This document shows, piece by piece, positions 9,880-21,700 of a stretch of DNA of 64,000 bases. This stretch comes from Glandiceps talaboti. Taxonomy: Eukaryota; Hemichordata; Enteropneusta; Spengelidae. The first letter of the stretch is position 1; each line of letters begins with the position of its first letter. The stretch covers positions 10,641,151 to 10,705,150 of the forward strand of contig NC_135563.1 in assembly GCF_964340395.1 (NCBI RefSeq), read 5' to 3'. Below the pieces are notes generated by a model that worked only from the letters and a program-made list of their open reading frames with translations, did not search any database and was not told the origin of the DNA. The position numbers were made by a program, and so were the translations under genes.

Positions 9880-12642
9880 ATGGCAGCTACATCAACTACT
9901 AGCAATAGAGGAATGAATGGTGCTAAAGTCAACAGCCATGGAAATGGTGATATAGGAGAAGACAGAGAAACTACTGATGCTGCAGAGAACAGAGATTCTC
10001 CTAGGACCATTTACATCATATTTATTTCTCTTTTGATTGATTTACTCGGATTTACCGTTATTTTACCGCTTCTCCCATCGTTGCTGGACTTCTACAGCAA
10101 AAATAACAATGTAAGTAAAATTAAATGTTTAATTAAAGTTGTTCGATTAATTTTCATCAATTTTTACACCTTTTTATCTTTAACCTTTCGCTATATTGTG
10201 TTGATATTTGCCCAGTATATAGTCCACCCACCCTGTGTTAGAATCAGTTAATGAAATATATACTAATTATCCGTATTTTTGTGAAGGGCTGTAAGTGTAC
10301 GGAAAAATCTACCAGAGTTCCCAAGTCATTTTACCAGGGTTTCCTACAAAAATTAAGGTATAATGTATAGGAAACCATGCCAGTTTTACCAGATTTTCCC
10401 CCTTCCTGTTTACTGGGGTTCCTAGCCCTTAGCTAAAACACTGATTTTTTTGGTTGTCGTTTGTGTATACTGACTTGATGTCCATATGTATACAGTGAAT
10501 CAGGTACGCACTTGTTGTGCAATAGAATTAAAAGATGACTATACATGCTTTCACGAGTACAACAGATATAACATAAATAGGAAAAACCGTGAACAATATA
10601 TTGTTTATGTGATAAACGTAATTGGGGCTTAAAGGGGTAACAGCTGAGTTTTATTGGGTTTTGGGTGATCATTTTTGCTGCACGTTAATAGCAGCCATAT
10701 GGATAAGGATTTGGTATTTATTTTTTAATTCATAAAAACAATTTTACCATGCTTCCTACTTGAAAAATCAATGTGAAACTACATATACCAAGTCTGTGTT
10801 TTTAAATCATTACATTGCTAAAAAAAACTAAGAATTGTGCTAAAAAAGTTATATTATACATACAATAACAAACATTTTACACCTTCATTAATCTTTTACA
10901 ATTTATTGAGTTACAAACAAGGACTTGACATATGATGTTTCACATTGATTTTTCAAGTAGGAAGCCAAGATAAAACTCTGTTATAAATTAAAAATCCAAA
11001 ATAAATACCCAATTCTCAACCATATGACCACTTTAAAAGATACAAGTAGTAATCTACGTAGTGAAGTATACTCAAAGCATACATGTATTCACTGGTCATG
11101 TCAAAGAGACTACGTACTGTAGGGAGCATCAAGCCATTATTCTTCAACTCAAGTTTTACTTATTTAGTAGATTTATTCAGTCTGACAGATTTGTGCTGTT
11201 TTAGTACGTTTATTCAGTCTGACACATTTGTGCTATTTTTAGTACGTTTATTCAGTCTCATAGATTTGTGCTATTTTCTTAGTACGTTTATTCAGTCTGA
11301 CAGATTTGTGCTATTTTTAGTACGTTTATTCAGTCTGATAAATTTGTGATATTTTTCCCCCCCAGGACACTTTATACCAGATGTTAGTAACTCAAGTGAA
11401 CAGTTTCAGAGATTTTATCGGAATACCAAATATTGAAAAGTATAATTCGGTTCTATTTGGTGGTAAGTAAACATTATGAAATAACATCTGAGAATTAGGT
11501 GGCATGCATTTTACTAAATTGTATACACAGTAGAGTTTATGAGATAGGTTTTTATTTTCACAGTGAATTATAGCTGACTGTTTTTGTTAAAAGCAGGTAA
11601 AAATCTACCTGAGTTCCCCTGTCATTTTACCGGGGTTCCCCACCAAAATAATGGTACAATGCACTGGAAACTGTAAAATTAGTTTTACTGCATTCTCCCT
11701 GTTCCCCACTAAAATTAAAGTACAATTTATCAAAACTGTGCTGGTTTGACCAGATTTCCTCACTTCTATTACTGAGGTTTCCCAACTTTGGAAAAATGAT
11801 GTTATAGCTATAAGTGCCGTCCTTCCAATATTCAATGTCACCAGCTTTCTCTGTGACAACTTGAAATTTTGGAAAAAAATCAGAGAATATTTCCCTTTAT
11901 AGATCTATGCATTTGCACTAACATTAAATTTCAAAAATAACGTTTGTTATAGCTATAGTCTTTCCAATATTCAATATTACCAGCTTTCTCTGTGACAACT
12001 TCAAATTTTGGGAAAAAATCGGAGAATGTTTGTGTATATATAGATAAATTCATACTAACAGTAAATCGCAAAAGTGAAGTGGATATTAATATACTTTAAA
12101 AATTTGTTTATATGTCAAAATAAGTGGAGACAAAATGAGGATGAATTCGTGGAATCACTTTTCACAGGTAAATTCTTAGTAAATGCATGTAGTAAAGACA
12201 AATTTATTTAGGATGAATCAATTTTAAATGACGTGTCTGTAAGTACATTTCCATCAAAAATTGTTCATCAGCCAAAATAAAGTGGAGTTAGAACATGAAA
12301 AATTGTGTCAAATTAAATACATTAATTTAGTATGTGTAATTGAAACTCATATAAATCAACCACCAGTATAATTCTATCAATTATTTGTGATTATACATCC
12401 TGATGTACATGTATTGTGGTGACACATGATGTATTTGATGGGTGTAATGCTAACACGAGTTGTCCATATGAAGTATTTAATTAAAATATCAGACACGATA
12501 TCTTTTGTGTGTCATAGCAGTTACAATAATGGTATCATCAAATGTCATCACGGAATATTTACAATGTGATACGTGTATTGTCATGTCCTAGATACATCAG
12601 GGAATTAATTGTGATATACATGCACATAGCAGTTTCAGTCTG

Positions 12643-12677
<35 letters not shown>

Positions 12678-12686
12678 ATGTATGTA

Positions 12687-12737
<51 letters not shown>

Positions 12738-15700
12738 ACCATCAGCATCTCAAGAACCACTGACTAGTTTGAAATAAAATTAGATATAGAAATATTATCA
12801 GACAATGTGTGAAATCTGATTAGGTTTTGGTAAACATTTTTTTGCATATTAATGACACATTTGCATAAATAAACACTTTTGAATAATTTGGCAACATCTG
12901 CAAAATGCAAACTGTAAATTTCATACTACATGTACTTAGTATATACAATGATGGTAGCCAAGCACATTATTCATAATATATTCTTCAGAGCTTGTTGATG
13001 TACCTTAATTATAATTTTCATGATTCATTTGATTGTCAGTAATTAGGCAATCAAGAATACAAGCTTCAAATCTCTGCCTAGTAATATTGAGAAACCAACC
13101 CAAGGGAATAGTTTGAGTTTATATCTGGTTATTTGTCATTTCTTTGAACATATGTTGCAACTTGCAATTGTATAATGGTAATCATACTGTACATATATAA
13201 TCTTGTATTATCAGATCACACTGAGTCACAGTGAGTGATAAGCATTTGTTGAGTATTGTGTCTGGCGATAGTGTTGTTTTCAGTTTACAAATTGTCTACC
13301 CCTGCACATTTTACTTGCATAGCCCCTAAAATGAAAAAAGGGTTAAAAGATTTATGTCTTTCTTGCTATCAGAAATTGATAGTGAACTGATATACCTGTA
13401 GTAATTGAGAAAACAACATTCCATATTTTTGGATGGATTCTATGAACGTGTGTTGCATTTGTATATAATATTTGGTTTTGCTACAACACAAGATGTGCTA
13501 TTTTAAACTCATAAAATTTCATTTCCAGGATTCATAGAATTTTGGTAAATATTACCAATTTACCAGTCAGATTTATCAGTGTTGATATTATTTTTTTTAT
13601 TTCTTTCAGGTGTTATATCATCTTTATTTTCATTTCTACAATTTGTTGCAAGTCCTATCCTGGGATCAGCATCAGATGTGTATGGTAGACGACCACTTAT
13701 GTTAATATCCATGGTAAAGTATAATTGATCTTATTCTCCCCCATTTCATTACAATATCACTACAATCCTTTCTCCTCTAACACCACATGTATGTACAACT
13801 AGTAACACTGAAGTACAGTACTTTCTCTATATGCTACACTCGTTTGTAGCATGCATATCAAGTGTAACAGTATACTGTTTCAATTGGTTTATTTACACAC
13901 CTAGCATGTGGCCTTTCCAATGTGGCCAATTAGCAAATGAAACAGTATACTTTTAAACTTGATATGGATGTTATAAACGATTGTGGGACATACAGAAAAT
14001 GCTTTACTTTGGTGTTATGGGTTGTATTTGATATGGATGCTATAAACGATTGTGGTACATACAGAAAATGCTTTACTTTGGTGTTAATGGGTTGTATGGA
14101 TGCTATAGCGATTGTGATACATAAAAGAAATTACTTTGGTGTTATGGGTTGTAACAACTCATGGAATATGGAAAACAACATGAACTCACAACAAAGACCA
14201 AGTCTGTGTCCTCTGATAATTACAAAAAAATTGAGACGTGTCAAAAAATTTGTCTTTAAGTTTGTATATATAAAAGTAAATTTTAAACACACTTGGTAAA
14301 CATATAATAACATTTTCCAGTCTGGATTATATCAGTCACTTTGTGACTCCACTGATAAGATAACGGCTATTAAATACCAGAACAGCTGGGGTTGAAACCC
14401 TGGTCTTTGATTAGATAGCAAGAGACCAGATGATAAGTATTCTGCCTATATCTACTAGTAGTGGTTGGCTGATAACACAGATTTTGGTACGTTTTTTAGC
14501 ACAACTGAACTGAGGTTCAGTAGTGGTATAGACATGGTAAGCATCTGTCAGTCTGTCTGTCTGTCTGTCTGTCTGTCAGTCTGTGTGTGTGTGTATGTGT
14601 AAACAACTTAAAGTAAAAATCCACCAGACCGATTGCCTTGGTATTTGGTGCGACACTACCTTTTGTGTCTAGTTTGGAAATTGTTCAGAACAAAATGATT
14701 GCATCACAGCTGTGATTTGGGTCATTTTTGGTCAAAATACTTCAACTGAAAAACTACTAGGCAGCTTGGTCTGAAATTTGGTGGGAACATTCTTAGGGGT
14801 GTTTAGATTAAGAATTGTTCATGACATGATTATCCCATCAGCAATTAGGTCTAAAATGTATCTTTTTGGTCAGAAAATGGTTAATGTATATTTCAAAAAT
14901 AACAACATGGATAATTAGACAAGTGGATATATTTTTTTTTAAAAATTGACAAAATTGACCCATCATTGAAGATATTACCCATACCAATAGTAAAATTATG
15001 GTGTATATAAACATTAAAAAAAAATAACACATAAACTATACAGTTGTGCTACAATGCCATTGGCACTATTTTCATATTAATTCATTCCAGAAATGTCATA
15101 ATTTTATTACAACTGCTAGATAGGAACTGTTACAATATAATTATTTTCAAATTTAACAAAGTGTATCATATGTTATCTAACCAGTTCATCGATAATAATA
15201 GGTAAATACAATGCAAACTAAAGCATCTGTTCATTCTGTCTTTGTTACAGGTTGGCATCGCTGCATCATATGCTCTCTGGGCAATATCTCATAACTTTAC
15301 GCTGTTTGTGATAGCTAGAATTGTAGGTGGTATCAGCAAGGGAAATGTTAGTCTTAGTACAGCCATTGTCACAGATGTGTCATCTGTCAAAAATAGAGGC
15401 AAGGGAATGGTAAGTGTGTGAAATTTATCACACGTTTGTATGCAGTGTTTAGGAGTGAAAAGAAAGCAAATTGTTTCCAGATACACGTTTTTTAAGGTTA
15501 ACTATCTATAACTGGAGTATTATTTTTTCAATCTGACAATCAACAATATAACTTTTTTTAAAAATAACAATTATTATTCTTTGTGGCACTGATTTTTGGG
15601 TGCAGACCCAAAAATCAATTTGATTTGAGACATGTAACATATTATGTCAGTGCACTGTTACATAAATATGTTAAATCACAGGTGATTTTAATTCATACCC

Positions 15701-18700
15701 GGTAATACTGTTCAGATTATACAATATTTCGAGTATATCCAGCAAAACAGTTTCCAAAAAATGTTTCAGCTGTGGCTAGTGCTAGGTGATAAAGGATGTG
15801 ACACTTACAACTTTTCTGTTAGGAATGTGTTAAACGTTTTTTGTTTGTCTCAACTCACAACACATGATTTTGTCATTTTCTCAAGTTCACATTTTGTAAA
15901 GAATTGCGTTACTTTGTGGAAATTAGCAACCTCAAAGAGTACCCGACAATAACAAACACAGTAGGATCTTATTCATCACGTCAGTGGCTCCAAAACCGTG
16001 TCTCAGATTTTTGATTGCGTCTTTTGTTCGAAAGTAAGACGGATTTAAATGAGACATACATGGTTTATTTGGACACTATTGATTATTATTTATATATCTT
16101 CGTAACAAAAACAGACAGGACAAATCTGAGACACGGTTTTGTAGCCACTGACGTGGTGATAAACATTGTGCGTCGTTTTCTATTGTTGGTCGAAATTTGA
16201 AGGAGCTAATTTTTGTTGAACGAAAAATGCAAATTATCACGTATGTAGAGGTCACGTGACCGGAAGTACATAAAACCAAATTTTATTAATTTCATTGTAA
16301 AGAGTGGATCAAGAGCTTTCAGAAAATGTATAGTTATGGATGTGTGTAATCATTACTTTCTTAACTGCAAACCAATATCAACAGGGGATATTTTGTGTGG
16401 TCTAATACCTTAAAGGGGCAATTCTAACTCCTAATCAAATTTTGAAGTGTGATACATGTATTGCTAGTAAAGATAAATTAATGTACTTGAAACTCATGAT
16501 GTGGTGTCTGTTAGAGATGCATGCCTGATCACTCAATATTTTCATTGTTCTACAGGCACTCATAGGCATAGCCTTTTCTTTGGGTTTCCTGTTTGGTCCA
16601 TCAATTGGTGCATATTTTGCCAAGATATCAACTTTCCGACAGGGAGAGTTTTACATCATACCAGCATTATTTTCCCTCAGCCTTGCCATTATTGATATCA
16701 TCTTTATCTATGCATTCTTTGAAGAAACACTTCCATTAAACAAAAGGGTAAGTGTTCCTCTAGTTTTCACTCAAAATCACCCAAAATCAGAGTTCTTCCC
16801 ACACTGATCAGCACTGGGTGGTAGTGACCAGCACCATGAAAATGTAACCATAATAACTTCATTATGATTTGTAACATTTTGCCAGCCCATTATGCATTGC
16901 ACACCTTCTTGTACACCTCCATGTATTCTCAACGTACAGGGGGTGTGCACCCTACTCAGGGGATGGTTGTTATCTGACCATACCCTAGATTTAGGCGATA
17001 AGACCGTCTCTTTCATTGATGGCATTTAGTCTTTGTACTATGAAATCACACACAATTAAAGACAGTGAGCATATAAATACAAATATCAACAACAACAATA
17101 AACAACTTTGTAAATAAATTGTTATTCAAGCTCACCCCTCTGTTGTTCTATAGAATCCATAATTGGTGGAATTGTAACTCCTAATTTACATGCATCAGTA
17201 AAAGTGATATAACTTTTGGGGACTGTTTTTACATTGGTGCAAAAATTGTTTCAGCCAAAAAAAAACGAAAGTGCTATGAGCCATAAATACACAGATATAA
17301 TTACAGTAATAAATATAAGGGAGGGAGAGGGAGAGGGGGGGATGCAACATCACCATACTTGATGTTAAATCCAATCCAATGTTAGTTAAGAAGAGTATTA
17401 TTGCTGATCTGTACATTTAGGGTAAAGATATTATTTTTTTCGGGGAAACTTTGAAGCCCCAATTTTTAACATTCCCTGTTTCCTTTGTTATCTAGGCCAA
17501 GTCTTTCAGCAGTACATTCAGGGAAGCATACAATCTACTCAGTCCATATTCATTATTTCAATTTAAAGCTGTACAGAGATGTCCTGAAAAGGGTAAGTCT
17601 TGTGAATCATTTCCAGTAAACATAGACAAGTTTTGTCTTCCTTAATCCGGGTAATCAAAATTACTAAAAATAAGCGTAAACTTGAATGTCCAAAGTCAAA
17701 CACGTGACTCTACAGAAATGAAGTGGATGCAATCAGACATTAACGCGTTGTCATATATTTGTTTATTTTTTAAAAGAAACAACAACAATTACTTATACCA
17801 TTAACTACTGTTACCATGACAACAATATTGAGAATGTGACAAGCTGTAGTCAGTCAGTTTCCGTATCTTCAATCTAGCCCCTATTTATTCATATCAGTCA
17901 GTTTTATGAAAGTTTTGTTTTTTTTAATTTCAGATCTACATATTTTAAGAAAACTTGGACAAAGTTATTTCTTGTATTTATTCCTGTATTCTGGTTTAGA
18001 ATTTACTCTAACATTCCTGGTGCATAGAAGATTTCAGTATACCAGGTGAGTGTAGAAATACAGTTGACTTGGAGTTGTTTGTGTCTTGAGCTCTATTTAG
18101 TTTGTGTACTCGTACAGACACAGCTGAGTTTATTCAATCACCTGAATCCAAAACTCATCAATATGGCAGGGTTTAGCTAAAATTTCATTGCTTCAGAAAA
18201 GATCAAAGTTGAAACTTATTTATCATAGCTGGATTTCTGATACTTACATGTAATGGTCCCAGAAGAGTCATTTTCACTAACCCTACATTGCATGACTTCT
18301 CTGAAATAGGGTTATAAAAACTGGCAAATCTGACTTTAATAGGAGAGGTCTTCTGTACACTAGGGCAAGGCATTCTGGGAAGTAGAAACAGTTAATAGGA
18401 GCTTCAATTCACCCATCTTGAACAGTTACATGTACCTCTGAATGTATTATTTTGGCAAGATGTATGAAGCTCCTAACTTTGGCTACTTCCCAAGATCCCT
18501 CACCCCAATAGTGTACAGCAGGTCTTGCACCAGAATTTTAAATTTTCATCGCTTTATTGTAGAGAGGCCTTGCAATGCAAAGCACACCTTTTGTGTTTCA
18601 TAAGCATGCAGCTCAGATGAAACCAGCTAGATAGACATTGCATTGGTCAAGGTCACAGTGATACTATAGTGAATATCCGTAAAATATGAAACCATTTCAT

Positions 18701-21700
18701 TTGTTGGATGATTCTAGTGTGTTGCCTAACACTTAGGCAGTATGATCAACATCCTTATGTGAAACTAATAGGGAACTACATGTTGCTGGCATACACTAAG
18801 GGTTTGCATTTGATAGAAATTTCTGTATTCTTAAGCAACCCACAATAATAATAGTTGCTGAAAAATGCTCTCCTGGGGACACCACACTTGAATATCTACG
18901 GAATCTGAATTTGCTTCATTGAACTTAACAATACTGAGGGGGTAAGTGTTTTCTGCCTGTGAGATAGGATTGGAATCATCAAATCAAATCCATGCCTATA
19001 AGATTATAAAAAGCTTTATACACAAAGTATGGAGGTCAACTGAGTTTAATAAATGCCCTTTAAAGGTCCATAGCAGTAATATCTAGAGGCTGTTAGGAAT
19101 TGAGTCTTGTATGTGAATTAGAATGGAATTAGTGGAATAGTTACCCTAAAAGCCAGATTATTATAACTGACATGATTTGCTTATATCCAAACTGCCCTTC
19201 CTAAAATTTTGCATGTGACACTTGGGACACTGACTGTTCTTTTAAACAATTAATGTTTAACATTGGTAAATTTAAACTCATCTGACACAGTTTTGCTGGT
19301 ACCAGCAATACATGGAGATAAACTTATAATATGTGTGAACGGAACCGTTACAACCTCAGAATTGTCTTTTAAAAACCGTACTGGAATACCATCTAGATCT
19401 GACTGTGCTTTTGTACACACTGTGATTGTTCAATTCAGTATGTATAACAGTGTTTTTGCTAAGGTTTGGGAACCCCGGTAACAGAAAGGGGAAAAGAGGT
19501 AAAACTGGTAGTGCGTCCAATGCAATGTATCATAGTTTAGGTGGGGAACCCCGGTAAAATGATGTGGGAACCCCGGTAGATTTTACCTACTTACCGCCCT
19601 TAAATAAAACACTGTATAAATTCCATGGTTACTGGTTGCAGGGAAAGTGAATTAGGAAAGACACCAGGTCCTTTATTATTGTGTAATAATTGCTCCCAGC
19701 AATTTTCTTTTTTTCAAGCAAATACACACACACTATTAAAACACAACCCACTTTGTACAGAAATGCATTCAGGTTTGGGACTATGTAACAGGGCTGTGTT
19801 ATGTTAGCTCCATATCATGTCACTTGCCCTTTACTTATCTAGTGAGTGATACAGCCTACCCATCAAGTCTGTAGAACACTCACCCTGGGTTTGGGTCAGT
19901 CACAGAAAAATCCCTAGTCTCCAGTTGGATTTGAACCTATGGCCTCCTGACTGCTAATCCTGAGCTCTGACCACTATGCCACAGGGAGTCGGTTTCTTAC
20001 AAGAGTTGATACTACAATTGCAGTGTGTAAAACCTATTGATAATGTCAGCAATTGTTATACTATCACCTCTGTTCCCCTGTATGTACAGGATTTCAACAT
20101 ATAAGTCACTGTAACAGGGTTAAGACTGAGTAGATGTTTGCAGTGTACACACTCAAAAAGTTTCTAGGATAGCATAATTCATTTTCAGTATTTCATGTTT
20201 CTATCTCATTTTGCTGTATGCTGCACACTTTTATATCGTTCATTTCTTACTCTTCATGTTTGCTGACAACTCTATTTTGTTGTTTAATTTCGATGTTTAA
20301 TTTGACTCGTCAACAGTATGGAACAAGGCAAGATGTTCTTATTCATTGGTATCATCATGGCACTCATACAAGGTAAAATCATATTTTAATTAAGTCTACT
20401 TGTCAGTAAAGATATATTTACATAGAGAGTAGTCATGGCATGTAAAAGTAGCCATATGCTATCAATTCATGCTAATCTGAGCACACATGGCTAGGCAAAT
20501 AGAAAGGACATATGTAAATTTTAATTAAGATTATTTCACACGCAGCGTTTCATATATACGGATTATTTGTGAATTTATTTCTGTTTCTCTGCTGTATTTT
20601 TAACATTATGTTCATCAGTACATCTTGACATGCCATTCATGGCAATATTTACATTTCTGCCTTACCATGCTTACAGTATTGATAGATTATAATATGTAAA
20701 CAGTAAATATTTGTCCGATGACTGAAATGTGCGAATTCCCCTGAATTATGTCTCCCCATTCCCCCATCGCTCTCTATTTGGCATGCAGTGTCGCTAACAT
20801 GAGTTGTAAAGTGCAGTAAAAAAATTGATCAGATATATTTATAGGATATATTCTTGTCTATATGATGCATTTACCAACCAATCTGTACTGAATGGATGGA
20901 AAGGAAATACAGTTATGAAATCCTAAAACTTGTAAAAGAATGATGGGTTTTTATTCTAAACAATGGAATGTGTAGGAATTCATGAACAGAAGATTAATTC
21001 AATATGTTGCCAAAACATCACACAAGTGCATGAAATCCTACTCATTGTAATATCTGTGTAATTGATTTCTGCACGATTACGATTATCAAATAAAATGAAA
21101 TAGATTAAATTTGTTTGTGACTAGTTACTCCAGATTTTGAAGCAGTTCAAAGTTTTTAGCATTGAGCTTTCGATCTGTCTTGGTTGACCATCCTGATTGG
21201 AATGACAAATTTCATAGTTACAGCTGACCACTAGGTGGCAGTATAATCAGTCTTGGTTGACCATCCTCATTGGAATGACAAATTCCATATTTACAGCTGA
21301 CCACTAGGTGGCAGTATGATCAGCCCATTGTTGATGTTTTTGTAATTTTGGAGATATTATGAACTCCGTGATATTATTTCTACATTTCAATTTAAAGCTG
21401 TACCAGCTGTAACTGGAATTATGCTATTTTTTCGATCAGAAATTCAATATATTGACTGAAAATTATTAAGATACTAAGAATTAGACATCGTACAGGATGT
21501 ATCCACAAGTACATTAAACAGTTTGAAATCTTGCATTGGGACGCTGAAATCAATTTTATTGGATTTGTTGTTGTATGTGTTCCTTTGAACAGCTTGTAAC
21601 ATAAGAACATTTTGAAAACATAGTTTGTTTGCAGTATTGTAGTTATGGCCCACCAAAAACAACATCTGTATTAAAATGCATCATAATACTTTTGAAGAAG

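Noticed and set aside
13937-14299. 120-aa ORF with repeated 'YRKCFTLVL'
   Set aside because: The protein repeat follows directly from the tandem arm of the family G element.
14330-14480. Possible second tRNA-derived SINE (GGGGTTGAAACCCTGG resembles a B box)
   Set aside because: No A box at proper spacing on either strand.
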